DNA of 64,000 nt, taken from positions 1,116,001 through 1,180,000 of the forward strand of contig NZ_CP083740.1 of assembly GCF_020150455.1 (NCBI RefSeq), in the 5' to 3' direction. Position 1 is the stretch's first letter. Each line of letters opens with the position of its first letter. Below the pieces are notes generated by a model. That model was not told where the DNA came from, ran no database searches, and saw only the letters and a list, made by a program, of their open reading frames with translations. This stretch comes from Bremerella sp. TYQ1. Lineage in GTDB: Bacteria > Planctomycetota > Planctomycetia > Pirellulales > Pirellulaceae. Both the position numbers and the translations under genes were made by a program. Positions 41,257 through 50,022 of the stretch are shown here, piece after piece.

Positions 41257-41769
41257 CTACGGCTCGACGCTATCGGCACTCTCACGGACGTGCTGCGTAA
41301 CCGATCGGGCATTCGTTTGGTCGAGTATCTGTTTGGCGTAATCGGTCTCGAACGGGTCGCCGTTGGCCACGACAAGGAAACTACCTTTGCGGACTTCCTC
41401 TTCGTATTCTGCAACATGATCTTCATGCACGCCCCAACCGATCATCGATCCCAGGAAACCTCCCACAATCGCGCCTGTTAGCCCAGCCGTAATGGGACCG
41501 GCAATCAGCATGAGTCCAAAGCCTGGGATCGTGAGCAGCGGCGCCGCCATAAAGAACCCCACCAGGCCCCCCACACCAGCCCCCAACGCGGCATCTTTGT
41601 CCGACTCGTCGCCATATTGCAGTGAAGTGGTCGACGGAAGATCGTCGTGGACGCTATTTGCCACCAACGAAACTTGATCGGATGGAAATTTGCTTTCATC
41701 AAGCGTTGTCACTGCTTGCTTAGCAGCCTCGAAATCGTCGTAGATAGCAACGGTACAGTGTCTGGACAT
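41257..41769 (-). CDS. General-stress-like protein with glycine-rich membrane segment
   Basis: A 170-aa protein. The N-terminal 50 residues (TVAIYDDFEAAKQAVTTLDESKFPSDQVSLVA) match the YflT/general-stress 17M-type domain. Residues about 66-115 form a glycine-zipper pair of hydrophobic segments (GAGVGGLVGFFMAAPLL, LTGAIVGGFLGSMIGWG), then a soluble tail. Proteins of this design are often induced by stress, but no activity is known. ATG at 41769 has GGGGGAG 6 nt upstream; an in-frame TTG 7 codons earlier is less likely. Confidence 0.78.
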   Translation of the reverse strand: MSRHCTVAIYDDFEAAKQAVTTLDESKFPSDQVSLVANSVHDDLPSTTSLQYGDESDKDAALGAGVGGLVGFFMAAPLLTIPGFGLMLIAGPITAGLTGAIVGGFLGSMIGWGVHEDHVAEYEEEVRKGSFLVVANGDPFETDYAKQILDQTNARSVTQHVRESADSVEP

Positions 41770-41967
41770 ATTGTTCTCCCCCTGTGTCAAAAGCCGGGTT
41801 CTATTGCGGTTTAAATCGCTTTCCTACCGTTCAGTAGACCGCAAAGGACATGCCTTTCCAACTTTTTTGTAGGCCTCGAGCCATTTCGCAACGGTTTTTG
41901 GTACGGCGATTGCAAACAGTCTCTCAACCAACTAACCAACAACATCGCGAAAACGGAGTTGAACAAT

Positions 41968-42177
41968 ATGAGTACTGTCGCATGCCCTGAACCGCTGACT
42001 AAGTCGACCGCTGCTACCAAGTCTCGTTCGGTTGCGGCCGCTTGTCGTGAAGTTCGTCAGTCGTGGAGCCAGGAAGAACGGGCTCGCCGTAAGCAAGTCG
42101 CCGAAATGAAGCAGATCGGCTTGCTACTTAACACGATCGACATGACGACGTTTCTGAAAGCGGTGTCGGCAGGCTAA
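41968..42177 (+). CDS. Small basic protein of unknown function (69 aa)
   Basis: A 69-residue protein (STVACPEPLTKSTAAT... KAVSAG) with no recognised domain. It is rich in Lys/Arg/Ser/Thr in the first half (RSVAAACREVRQSWSQEERARRKQ) and has a short hydrophobic C-terminal half (IGLLLNTIDMTTFLKAV). It has a GGAG about 9 nt before the ATG and a perfect terminator 18 bp after its stop, so it looks like a complete independent gene. The role is unknown. Confidence 0.7.
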   Translation: MSTVACPEPLTKSTAATKSRSVAAACREVRQSWSQEERARRKQVAEMKQIGLLLNTIDMTTFLKAVSAG

Positions 42178-42195
42178 ATAAGCTATCAACGACCC

Positions 42196-42229
42196 TAGGC
42201 CGTCCAGTTATTGGACGGCCTATTTTTAT
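42196..42229 (+). terminator. Terminator of the 69-aa protein gene
   Basis: Perfect 11-bp inverted repeat TAGGCCGTCCA (42196-42206) / TGGACGGCCTA (42212-42222) with a 5-nt loop, followed by TTTTTA. Confidence 0.9.
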
Positions 42230-42323
42230 GCGCGGTCAAAGATAAAGAATAACGACGACCGCTGAGTGGTTGCCGCTCCATCACCGTTAGAATCCAATTC
42301 GCTTTTGCGACGAGCACGTGCCA

Positions 42324-42665
42324 CTAAATATTTCGCCAGGCTCGAGGTGCCGAGAACGCCTCATTGGGAATCATGGCGAACATGGCCAGCAGCAAACCGA
42401 TCATCATAAAGTTCTGGCCTGCTGGGGGAATTTCTGGCGAAAGCGTTAACCGCGGGACTGCGAACATAAGCACCGATAGAATCAGTGTGCCGACATGGAT
42501 GTAACGCGTCTTCTCCCAGAACGACAGCGCCGCGAACAAGATAATCATGCTGCCGAGACCAAAGTCGATCAATGAGGAAACGCCATCTCTATGTTCGCCG
42601 CGAAATAAAAATGGGCTGCATAGAAGCCAGCAACCCAACATAAATTCAACTACTCTTGGCCACAT
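42324..42665 (-). CDS. SPW-repeat-like membrane protein
   Basis: A 113-aa membrane protein with four hydrophobic segments in two repeats: WPRVVEFMLGCWLLCSPFLF then IIVLFAALSFWE, and a second copy from about residue 55. The layout GxWLxxSPxxF resembles the SPW-repeat family (PF03779), whose function is unknown. ATG at 42665 is 2 nt after the VKOR-like gene stop, so it is the last gene of the three-gene operon starting at 44417. Confidence 0.7.
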   Translation of the reverse strand: MWPRVVEFMLGCWLLCSPFLFRGEHRDGVSSLIDFGLGSMIILFAALSFWEKTRYIHVGTLILSVLMFAVPRLTLSPEIPPAGQNFMMIGLLLAMFAMIPNEAFSAPRAWRNI

Positions 42666-42667
42666 GA

Positions 42668-43321
42668 TCAACTTCCTTCTCGCGACTCAACCGATGTCAT
42701 TTCTGCGATGACACGTTGTGACGATGGCGTAGGATATCCGCACAGCGCCTTCCACAATGAACCAACGTGGTGTTCCGCCTTCCACACTTTCCACAGAAAG
42801 AGCAGGGAAGAGTAAACTTCGTCGTATGCCAAATAGACCAGCGTTAACGAGATCCCGGCGGTGACTAAGCAAAGGAAACACCATTGCCCAAGGACAAACG
42901 TCTGAAGCAATACAAGAATGACGCTGACGATTCCGAGTGGAATGACGTCGATGCCAAAGAGGATCACGATCCATGGCCGCTCGTACCAACGCCGTGTCGA
43001 ACCTGCCAAACCAAAGATGGCGTCGCCTAGATAAGCGATCGCGCCGAGTGCAGCGTCGGGAACGCCTACCCAGCGATCCATCTTCTTAGCAATGTCAGAT
43101 CCGATGACGTTAGCGCTTTGCTCGCCAAAGAACGGGTCCCAGACGTATCCTATCAATCCCCACTGAAAAGCGGCCAGGTGCGACGCAATCAGCGTGGCGA
43201 AAAATGCCAGCACGCAAACTGGAACCCGTTGCGACCAAGCCGATGGGTTGTACGACCAGGGCGAAACGGGATGATGCTCGTCGGTTGGGAGCGGTTTCGC
43301 ATCTTGGGAAGCGGTATGCAT
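42668..43321 (-). CDS. Vitamin K epoxide reductase-like membrane protein
   Basis: A 217-aa polytopic protein with four to five helices. The VKOR-type helix pair [20 protein letters not shown] and the redox motif [10 protein letters not shown] (CxxC, about residue 155) are visible, so it may transfer electrons between thiols and quinone. The second Cys pair that classical VKORs carry in the first loop is missing; the only other cysteines are single ones in the first helix and near the C-terminus. The disulfide-shuttling role is therefore uncertain. It sits 5 nt after the epimerase gene and 2 nt before the SPW-like gene. Confidence 0.78.
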   Translation of the reverse strand: MHTASQDAKPLPTDEHHPVSPWSYNPSAWSQRVPVCVLAFFATLIASHLAAFQWGLIGYVWDPFFGEQSANVIGSDIAKKMDRWVGVPDAALGAIAYLGDAIFGLAGSTRRWYERPWIVILFGIDVIPLGIVSVILVLLQTFVLGQWCFLCLVTAGISLTLVYLAYDEVYSSLLFLWKVWKAEHHVGSLWKALCGYPTPSSQRVIAEMTSVESREGS

Positions 43322-43325
43322 TCAA

Positions 43326-44417
43326 CTACCCCTTTGCCTCACTCATTTCCAGCGGTCCCAGCTTATTCATCTTGTAGAACGCCGAAGGATTTGCCTTTAG
43401 GTTTGCCAACATCGTAGGAAGCGTTCCTCGTAACGTATGGGTGGGCTTCCATCCGAGACATTGTTTTGCTTCGGTTGGATCGATCGGATAGTTTTGGTCG
43501 GCAAGATCGACCATCCAGGGCTTGATGAAAGGCTCTTCCTCTGGAGAGGAAGCCATTTGCTGCTTGAACCATGCGCCCGCTTTGGCGATTCCGGCTGGAA
43601 TGCGGATGGTCGGCCATTCTCTTCCGTGCAGCTCCTGACCGATTAGATCTTGGAGTTCGCCGTAGCTCATGACGTCTTCTTCCCCAATCAATAGAGTTTT
43701 GAAGTCGGGAAGCTGATTGCGGCGATCAACCGCGGCGACCATGCAATTAGCGAGATCGTCGAGATGGACGAACGATTGGCCGCACTTCTCGTCACCTGGG
43801 AAGAAATAGCTCTCAAGCTGCTTTTCGTAAATACGCTGCACCTGGTGGGTGATTGGGAGCGAATGCCCATGCGCGTCATAAACCCCAGCAATTCGCAAAA
43901 TGAGCGTTGGGATGTCGCCATGTTCCTGCTGGAGCACTTTTTCCGTCTTGAGCTTTGATTCGGGATAGGCCCATTCGGCCTGGGTTGGTGACTTCTCGGT
44001 GAGCTTGTCGCCAACTTTGGCAGACTTCATGACCAGCAAACTGCTGGTGAACTGGAACTGCTCGACTTCCAACGGCTGTAGATGCTGCATCAACCGGCGT
44101 GTTCCTTCGACGGTCAATTCTTCGTACAGAGGACTCTCTTTGCCGGAAAAGTCGTAATATGCGGCGAGATGAACCACACTGGCGAGATGGCTACCATGGT
44201 TGGCCTGCAGTTCGGCGATTGCCTCGGCGACACTTTCATCGTCGGTCAGATCGGCTTGAATCCAATGATCGGCGTCTGCCTCTTTCTCTTCCGGCGGATG
44301 AAGGTCCATCCCAACGACGGTATAGCGTTTTCGTAACGCCGGAACTAAGCGAGATCCGATCAAGCCACCACTACCGGTGACGAGAACGACAGGTCGTTGA
44401 ATCTGCGGTGAATCCAT
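43326..44417 (-). CDS. NAD-dependent epimerase/dehydratase-like protein
   Basis: A 363-aa short-chain dehydrogenase of the extended NAD(P)-dependent epimerase type. The Rossmann fingerprint TGSGGLIGSRL starts at residue 15. VHLAAYYDFSG is the strand-4 motif and EWAYPESKLKTEKVL contains the catalytic YxxxK. The C-terminal half ends QCLGWKPTHTLRGTLP, a usual ending of such enzymes. ATG at 44417 has AAGGAG about 8 nt upstream. Substrate is unknown; in the operon with VKOR-like and SPW-like membrane proteins it may act on a membrane or sugar component. Confidence 0.86.
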   Translation of the reverse strand: MDSPQIQRPVVLVTGSGGLIGSRLVPALRKRYTVVGMDLHPPEEKEADADHWIQADLTDDESVAEAIAELQANHGSHLASVVHLAAYYDFSGKESPLYEELTVEGTRRLMQHLQPLEVEQFQFTSSLLVMKSAKVGDKLTEKSPTQAEWAYPESKLKTEKVLQQEHGDIPTLILRIAGVYDAHGHSLPITHQVQRIYEKQLESYFFPGDEKCGQSFVHLDDLANCMVAAVDRRNQLPDFKTLLIGEEDVMSYGELQDLIGQELHGREWPTIRIPAGIAKAGAWFKQQMASSPEEEPFIKPWMVDLADQNYPIDPTEAKQCLGWKPTHTLRGTLPTMLANLKANPSAFYKMNKLGPLEMSEAKG

Positions 44418-44650
44418 GGATATTGTCTCCTTTCGGTTAGTTTTCGCCTTTTCTCACCACCAAAAGTGCAAGTTCAATGCCAGAGAAGCGCAACGCGATC
44501 GTGTCAAGCCACCTTCGCGAGAGGTCTCCGCAGGTGATAAAACAAGATTCTTCTTCACATTGCGGGTCTCCTTTTACGATTCCGGGAGCCCGCAAAATTC
44601 GAGAAGTTGCCCGCTCTTGTGGTAGAGCAAGTAAACTGGATCGCTCAGAT

Positions 44651-44670
44651 TGTTAAGACGAATGTTAAGA
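44651..44670. promoter_or_regulatory. Candidate PhoB-binding direct repeats upstream of pstS
   Basis: Two identical 8-mers TGTTAAGA (44651-44658 and 44663-44670), read on the minus strand as TCTTAACA, separated by 4 nt (12-bp period). Pho boxes are tandem direct repeats of this kind with an 11-bp period, and cyanobacterial ones contain CTTAAC, so this is a plausible phosphate-starvation operator. It ends 25 bp before the -35 box. Confidence 0.45.
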
Positions 44671-44695
44671 TTCTGCGCGGATGACATGCGGCGGG

Positions 44696-44724
44696 TTGTG
44701 ACACATGATAGTACCCCTTAGATT
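44696..44724 (+). promoter_or_regulatory. Promoter of the pst operon
   Basis: -35 TTGTGA (44696-44701), a 17-bp spacer and -10 TAGATT (44719-44724). The predicted start near 44731 lies after the GTG at 44727, which argues against that codon as the pstS start. Confidence 0.5.
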
Positions 44725-44924
44725 TTGTGGCTGAGGGGCAAAACGTCCGCAGAAGTTGGCTTTCCCAACGCTCCAATAAGAGGGCCAACGTAAAACGAGA
44801 CCGCCTCACCCTTACCAGATCTTCACAATCCCCTCGTTCAGGGGCCGACTCCGTGGTTTTGGTAATGGATTTTGAATCGATCTTGAAAGACAACTTGGAA
44901 CCATTAGTGGGGATTCGACAAGTC

Positions 44925-46001
44925 ATGCAAAACACTCTGTCAAACTTGGGCTCCTGTCTCGCCCTGGCTGCCATGATGGTTGCCACGGTTGGCTGTACCG
45001 GCGGAAACACTGGTGGCACACCATCTGGCGATGGTGGCGGCGACTCTGGCGAAATGATCAAGCTGCAAGGTGCCGGGGCCAGTTTTCCTGCTCCGCTTTA
45101 CATGTCTTGGTTCAAGACCTACTCGAACGAACACGACGACGTTCAAATCGACTATCAATCGGTCGGTAGCGGTTCCGGCGTGAGTGCTGTGATCGACGGT
45201 ACCGTCGACTTCGGTGCCAGCGATGCGGCAATGAAAGAAGACGAGATGGCCAAAGTCGAACGTGGCGTTCAGCTGCTGCCGATGACTGCCGGTGCCATTG
45301 TGTTGGCTTACAACTTGGACGGCGTCGACGAGCTGAAGCTCTCCCGCGAAGCTTACACCGCCATCTTCCTGGGTGAAATCACCAAGTGGAACGATCCCAA
45401 GATCGCCGCCACCAACGAAGGCGTTGACCTTCCCGATCAAGAGATCAACGTGATCGTTCGCTCCGATTCCAGCGGTACGACCTACAACTTCACCAAGCAC
45501 CTGGCCGAGATCAACGAAACGTTCAAAAACGACGTTGGCGTCAACAAAGCTCCTAACTGGCCAGTTGGTACCAAGTCGAAGGGCAACGAAGGCGTCACCA
45601 CTTCGCTGAAGCAAACGCCAGGCTCGCTTGGTTACGTCGAGTACGGCTACGCCGATAAAGCGAAGCTTTCGATGGCAAGCCTCGAAAACAAAGCCAACAA
45701 ATACGTCAAGCCTTCGATTAAATCGGCTCAAGCCGCTTTGGCTGGCGTCGATTTCCCAGAAACGCTGATCGCCTTCCTGCCTGACCCTGAAGGGGAAGAC
45801 TCGTGGCCGATCGTCACGTATACGTGGATCATCGCTTACAAGACGTACGATGACGAAAAGAAGATGGAAGTCTTCAAGGAAGTCATTAAGTACTGCCTGA
45901 CCGAAGGGCAGAAGTCGAGCGAAGACCTCGGTTACATTCCGCTGCCGGAAGAAGTAACCACGAAAGTGACCGCGGCGTTGGATAACATCTCCGCGAAGTA
46001 A
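44925..46001 (+). CDS. pstS: Phosphate ABC transporter substrate-binding lipoprotein
   Basis: A 358-aa phosphate-binding protein. The signal ends with a lipobox (MMVATVGC), followed by a Gly-rich linker. The binding fold starts with the typical LQGAGASFPAPLYMSWFKTY, and phosphate-contact motifs are present (SVGSGSGVSAVIDGTVDFGASDAAM; RSDSSGTTYNFTKHL). It ends with a domain typical of PstS (SSEDLGYIPLPEEV). ATG at 44925 gives a clean signal; GTG 44907 and ATG 44865 are possible earlier starts. It is first in pstSCAB and followed by a strong hairpin, so it is probably made in excess of the membrane subunits. Confidence 0.95.
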   Translation: MQNTLSNLGSCLALAAMMVATVGCTGGNTGGTPSGDGGGDSGEMIKLQGAGASFPAPLYMSWFKTYSNEHDDVQIDYQSVGSGSGVSAVIDGTVDFGASDAAMKEDEMAKVERGVQLLPMTAGAIVLAYNLDGVDELKLSREAYTAIFLGEITKWNDPKIAATNEGVDLPDQEINVIVRSDSSGTTYNFTKHLAEINETFKNDVGVNKAPNWPVGTKSKGNEGVTTSLKQTPGSLGYVEYGYADKAKLSMASLENKANKYVKPSIKSAQAALAGVDFPETLIAFLPDPEGEDSWPIVTYTWIIAYKTYDDEKKMEVFKEVIKYCLTEGQKSSEDLGYIPLPEEVTTKVTAALDNISAK

Positions 46002-46010
46002 GAAATTGCC

Positions 46011-46050
46011 CCGGGCTTGGTGAGTTGCTCACCAAGCCCGGTCCTTTTTT
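46011..46050 (+). terminator. Intrinsic terminator/attenuator between pstS and pstC
   Basis: Perfect 14-bp inverted repeat CCGGGCTTGGTGAG (46011-46024) / CTCACCAAGCCCGG (46028-46041), 3-nt loop, then TCCTTTTTTT. It should stop most transcripts after pstS, with read-through giving lower pstCAB levels. Confidence 0.9.
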
Positions 46051-46072
46051 AAGAACTGGCGTTGCGACACCT

Positions 46073-47104
46073 ATGGATCAACCAACCAGGTCGCCAATCT
46101 CAAGGCCACCGACTCCAGCGGAACGTGGGACCGACCAGGCATTTCGATTCTTGTGCCTGGCCTTCTCGTGGCTGACGATCGTCGTCATGGCCTACATTGT
46201 GATCCAGATCACTTGGAAGGCGAGCCCAGCGATCCAAGAGTACGGGGCCAGCTTTCTTACCGGTAAGACTTGGGACCCCAACAAGGAAGAGTATGGCATT
46301 CTTCCGGAGATCTGGGGAACACTCTACAGCTCGCTGCTGGCCTTGTTGATCGGCTCGCTCTTTGGCGTTGCCGTGGCTGTGTTTTTGAGCGAAGGATATC
46401 TCGGGAATTTCGTTTTCCAGATCCTGAAACTGTTCGGCGTTCAGTTCCACCGCTTTTGGGGCAAGCTCCCCAATTGGACCGAAGCAACGCTAAAAAACCT
46501 CGTCGAATTGCTCGCGGCCATTCCTAGTGTGGTCTATGGCTTGTGGGGAATCTTCGTGGTCATTCCCTTAATGCGAGATTCGTGCGTCTGGCTGCACGAC
46601 AACATGGGTTGGTTTCCGCTGTTTGGTACCCGATTCCAAGGGCCCGGCATGCTGCCAGCTTCGTTTGTCCTGGCCATCATGATTTTGCCGACCATCTCCG
46701 CGATCAGCCGCGACGCCCTTGTGGCGGTCCCACCGAAGCTACGTGAAGCATCTTACGGACTTGGAGCGACACGCTGGGAGACAATCATGTCGGTCGTTCT
46801 GCCAACTGCCTCTGGTGGTATCTTTGGTGGAATCGTACTGGCGTTTGGCCGTGCTTTGGGCGAAACGATGGCCTTGGCAATGCTTGTCGGCAATATGAAT
46901 ACAATCAGCTTCTCCCTGTTTTCCCCCGCAAATACATTGGCAGCGTTGCTGGCCAACAACTTCTCGGAAGCAGGCAGCGACGAAATGAAAGTGGGCGTGC
47001 TGATGTACGCCGGACTTGTGCTGATGGCCATTACCCTGGTGGTGAACATCATCGGATCCTTGATCCTGCAACGGGCAACGGCTGGCCTGAAAGGAATGCG
47101 ATAA
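46073..47104 (+). CDS. pstC: Phosphate ABC transporter permease PstC
   Basis: A 343-aa inner-membrane permease. After a hydrophilic Pro-rich N-terminus, six or so helices follow; the first is FRFLCLAFSWLTIVVMAYIVI, and the ABC-permease EAA loop REASYGLGATRWETI is near residue 235. The end is an SLILQRA-type tail. There is an extra loop near residues 130-160 (FHRFWGKLPNWTEATLKNL) compared with E. coli PstC. ATG at 46073 is preferred over TTG 46025, which lies in the terminator hairpin. It overlaps pstA by 1 nt (TAATG). Confidence 0.94.
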   Translation: MDQPTRSPISRPPTPAERGTDQAFRFLCLAFSWLTIVVMAYIVIQITWKASPAIQEYGASFLTGKTWDPNKEEYGILPEIWGTLYSSLLALLIGSLFGVAVAVFLSEGYLGNFVFQILKLFGVQFHRFWGKLPNWTEATLKNLVELLAAIPSVVYGLWGIFVVIPLMRDSCVWLHDNMGWFPLFGTRFQGPGMLPASFVLAIMILPTISAISRDALVAVPPKLREASYGLGATRWETIMSVVLPTASGGIFGGIVLAFGRALGETMALAMLVGNMNTISFSLFSPANTLAALLANNFSEAGSDEMKVGVLMYAGLVLMAITLVVNIIGSLILQRATAGLKGMR

Positions 47105-48024
47105 TGGCATCTCCTAACTCCAAACCAGCTCCCACGACCGACATTGATATTAGCCGGCTCGAACGTTCGTTGCGAAAGCCTCGGACGCTGCTGAGCATGT
47201 TTCTCAGCTTCATCACAGCGACGATGACGTTTATGGCCCTCGTGCCGCTGTTTTCGGTCGTCTTTATGCTGTTTTACCGAGGTGCTTCGAAGCTGACGCT
47301 CTCTAACTTCTACGAACTGCCACCGACCGCCTTTGAAGAAGGGGGCGGATTTGGCAATGCGTTAGTTGGAACGCTGATTATGGTGGCTCTTGCAGCCCTG
47401 ATCAGCGTGCCATTTGGCATCATGGCGTCGATATTTTTGGCCGAATTAGGCAGGAACAGCAAATCGGCAAGTATCGTACGGTTTTGCGCGAAGGTTTTAA
47501 GCGGATTTCCCTCCATTCTGGCTGGTGTGTTCGCCTACGGGGCCGTTGTTCTGGTCACCGGGGGATTCTCAGCCTATGCGGGGGGCGTAGCGTTGTCGAT
47601 TTTGATGCTGCCGGTCGTCATGCTTACCTCGGAAGAGGCAATCCGCATGGTCCCTTCTCGCATGAAAGAAGCTTCAATCGGTATGGGCGCCACGCAAACT
47701 CAAACGATGTGGTATGTCACATTGCCAACTGCATTGCCGGGCATCATTACTGGGGTTATGCTGGCAGTTGCACGGGCTGCGGGGGAAACGGCTCCCCTCT
47801 TGTTTACCGCACTGTTTAGCAACTATTGGCTGATGGCCAAATGGGACGTGGAGTTAAATCAACCGACCGCTTCGATGGCTGTCCTGATTTACAACTTCTC
47901 CTCGTCATTTGTCGATAATCAAAAGGAGATGGCCTGGTCGGCGTCGCTAGTCTTGGTACTAGTGGTGTTGGTGACCAACCTGATCGGCAAGAGCCTCTCC
48001 CAGAACAGCGGTCCGCGACGTTAA
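47104..48024 (+). CDS. pstA: Phosphate ABC transporter permease PstA
   Basis: A 306-aa permease partner of PstC. Helix-rich with LSMFLSFITATMTFMALVPLFSVVF near the start, the PLLF-type central helices and the EAA loop MKEASIGMGATQTQTMWYVTLP around residue 190, needed to contact PstB. TAATG coupling with pstC. Confidence 0.95.
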   Translation: MASPNSKPAPTTDIDISRLERSLRKPRTLLSMFLSFITATMTFMALVPLFSVVFMLFYRGASKLTLSNFYELPPTAFEEGGGFGNALVGTLIMVALAALISVPFGIMASIFLAELGRNSKSASIVRFCAKVLSGFPSILAGVFAYGAVVLVTGGFSAYAGGVALSILMLPVVMLTSEEAIRMVPSRMKEASIGMGATQTQTMWYVTLPTALPGIITGVMLAVARAAGETAPLLFTALFSNYWLMAKWDVELNQPTASMAVLIYNFSSSFVDNQKEMAWSASLVLVLVVLVTNLIGKSLSQNSGPRR

Positions 48025-48052
48025 GTCGTCAAATTAGGATTCGAAACAACGA

Positions 48053-48844
48053 ATGATCGCAGATCAAGCCAACGAAACCGTCATCGATTGCGACGTCAAA
48101 GAGCTTTACTACGGCAATTTCAAAGCCGTACGTGATACTCGTATCCCCATCAAACATGGTCAGATCACTGCGTTCATTGGCCCATCTGGGTGCGGCAAAA
48201 GCACCGTGCTGCGATGCCTGAACCGCATGAACGACCTGATCCGTGGCTTCCGCTTCGAGGGTCACGTTCACTTTCGCGGCCAAGACATTTACAGCCCGAC
48301 GATCGATCCTGTCGCCGTTCGCCGCCATATCGGAATGGTGTTCCAGCAGCCGAACCCGTTCGCGATGAGCATCTATAAGAACATTACCTACGGGCTGCGA
48401 ATCAATGGCTATCGCGGCAATTACGACGAAGTGGTCGAACGGGCCCTTCGTGGTGCGGCGTTGTGGGACGAAGTGAAGGACAAGCTCAAGCAAAGCGGTC
48501 TTTCGCTTTCCGGCGGCCAGCAGCAGCGGCTTTGTATCGCTCGTGCGATTGCCGTCGAGCCTGAAGTGCTGTTGATGGACGAGCCATGCTCGGCCCTTGA
48601 TCCGATCGCAACGCGTAAGATCGAAGAGCTGATGAAAGAGCTCAAGAAGAAGTACACGATCGCCATCGTCACGCACAATATGCAGCAAGCCCAACGCGTG
48701 GCGGATCAAACGGCATTTCTGTACGTCGACACCACCCAAGGCGGCCGCACCGGCTATCTTGTCGAGCACGAAGAAACGAAGCGTCTCTTTGAAGACCCTC
48801 AGCAAGAATACACGCGGCAGTACATCCGCGGTGAATTCAGCTAA
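48053..48844 (+). CDS. pstB: Phosphate ABC transporter ATP-binding protein
   Basis: A 263-aa ATPase that powers phosphate import. Walker [10 protein letters not shown] (about residues 43-51), Q-loop VFQQPNPF, signature SLSGGQQQR, Walker [14 protein letters not shown] and the switch His in VTHNMQQA are all intact. It begins 28 bp after pstA. The end overlaps the convergent pyruvate kinase homologue by 4 nt (CTAA shared). No phoU gene is visible next to it. Confidence 0.97.
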   Translation: MIADQANETVIDCDVKELYYGNFKAVRDTRIPIKHGQITAFIGPSGCGKSTVLRCLNRMNDLIRGFRFEGHVHFRGQDIYSPTIDPVAVRRHIGMVFQQPNPFAMSIYKNITYGLRINGYRGNYDEVVERALRGAALWDEVKDKLKQSGLSLSGGQQQRLCIARAIAVEPEVLLMDEPCSALDPIATRKIEELMKELKKKYTIAIVTHNMQQAQRVADQTAFLYVDTTQGGRTGYLVEHEETKRLFEDPQQEYTRQYIRGEFS

Positions 48845-49980
48845 CGAATCGTTTCAATCACAAACGCGTTCGCATTGTCGGTCGAATGGAGCGGCAATTC
48901 GGATACCACGATCATTCGATCGCCCGGGGCGACGAGATCAAGCTGTTTCGCAATCGACGTTGCCGTGGTAAGCATCTCGGCCGTACTTCCAGGGGCACGC
49001 ATCTGGCGCGAAACGACCCCATGGTAAATCCCCATTTGCCGTACGGTAGACGGGATATCGGAAAGCCCCAGCACCGGACAGTCGATCCAGTTCTTCGCAA
49101 TAAGTCTGGCCGTCATTGCCGAATGAGAATAAACGGCAACCGCGGCAATCTCTTGCATCTTTAAAATGTGCCGGATTGAATAAGCGAGTGCCGCCGTATT
49201 CGGGGGCTGGCCGAAGCCGACTTTGATTGGGCGATCGGTGATCTCCATCAAGCTTTCGGTCGCAATAACCGTTTTGGAAACGACCTCGACCGCTTGCGTC
49301 GGAAACTCGCCAACCGAGGTTTCCTCGCCCAGCAAAATGGCATCGGCATGATCGAACACGATGTTCGCGATGTCGAACACTTCGCTGTCGGTTGGATCTT
49401 TCTCGTGCAGCATCGTATGGAGAATATCGCGATCCACCAGGCAAGGCTTTGCGCCAATCTGACATTGCCGAGCGACCATCTTCTGCATGACCGGAATCGA
49501 CCAGGTCTCGAGCTTCGAGAATCCTTGGGTGGTCACGACAACACCGTCGGCGGCTTGAATTATGCTGTCGATATCCCGGTAGTTCGCTTCGTCGTCAAGC
49601 CGAGCTAAGATCGTGGCTTGACTGTTCCCTTTCTCAAGGGCTTCGCGGACCAGCGAAATGCTACGCGAACCTTCTGGAGTAGAAATGGCGACGTAGTCGA
49701 CTTCGTGACTCAAAATCCATTCGAGGCACTTGGGAGAAACCAGCGCGTCGAGCCCATCGGCGTCTTCCTGGAACGGAGTGTACGCGATCAGGGGAATCGG
49801 CTGCTGTACCATTCCTTCCACTTCACGAACCGTTTCGTGCCGCTCGTGCATGTCGGCAAGCTTGTCGTCTTCCAGCAAAACTACGAAGGCATCGGCACCG
49901 GCGCGGACCAATTGAGCCAGTTCACCGGCGCGTGTCGCGCTAGGGCCGATCGTTGCGACAACCTTAGTACGCTTGAGCAT
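48841..49980 (-). CDS. Pyruvate kinase homologue lacking the B domain and catalytic residues
   Basis: A 379-aa protein clearly related to pyruvate kinase: [28 protein letters not shown] at the start, [27 protein letters not shown] near residue 220, and a C-terminal domain with [11 protein letters not shown]. Functional residues are replaced. The RLNFSHG phosphate loop is now VVLLEDDK, the catalytic KIEN is ARLDD (Arg127), the RGDLG metal loop is TTQGFS, and PTRAE is PTDSE. The mobile B domain (about 100 residues) is absent, which explains the short length. It probably cannot catalyse the reaction and may be a regulatory or structural relative. ATG at 49980; the earlier TTG at 50022 is not favoured. 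Confidence 0.9.
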   Translation of the reverse strand: MLKRTKVVATIGPSATRAGELAQLVRAGADAFVVLLEDDKLADMHERHETVREVEGMVQQPIPLIAYTPFQEDADGLDALVSPKCLEWILSHEVDYVAISTPEGSRSISLVREALEKGNSQATILARLDDEANYRDIDSIIQAADGVVVTTQGFSKLETWSIPVMQKMVARQCQIGAKPCLVDRDILHTMLHEKDPTDSEVFDIANIVFDHADAILLGEETSVGEFPTQAVEVVSKTVIATESLMEITDRPIKVGFGQPPNTAALAYSIRHILKMQEIAAVAVYSHSAMTARLIAKNWIDCPVLGLSDIPSTVRQMGIYHGVVSRQMRAPGSTAEMLTTATSIAKQLDLVAPGDRMIVVSELPLHSTDNANAFVIETIR

Positions 49981-50022
49981 GGCGGACGCTGTAGACTTTG
50001 TAAACGAAAACGGTTCTACCAA

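Larger units (their letters stand above)
44418..44924. other. 507-bp region with pstS promoter and probable Pho-box
   Basis: It contains the divergent start of the epimerase gene and the pstS control region described separately (repeats at 44651-44670, promoter at 44696-44724). The ~195-nt stretch from the predicted transcription start to 44925 is an unusually long leader. An extended frame here reaches back to 44727 but is not favoured. Confidence 0.6.

Noticed and set aside
44727..44924. N-terminal extension of pstS by 66 residues
   Set aside because: It places a basic, non-signal sequence before the lipoprotein signal, and its GTG precedes the predicted transcription start.
44940..48805. 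Antisense frames opposite pstS and pstB of about 260 codons
   Set aside because: Same reason as above; pstS and pstB are complete on the + strand.
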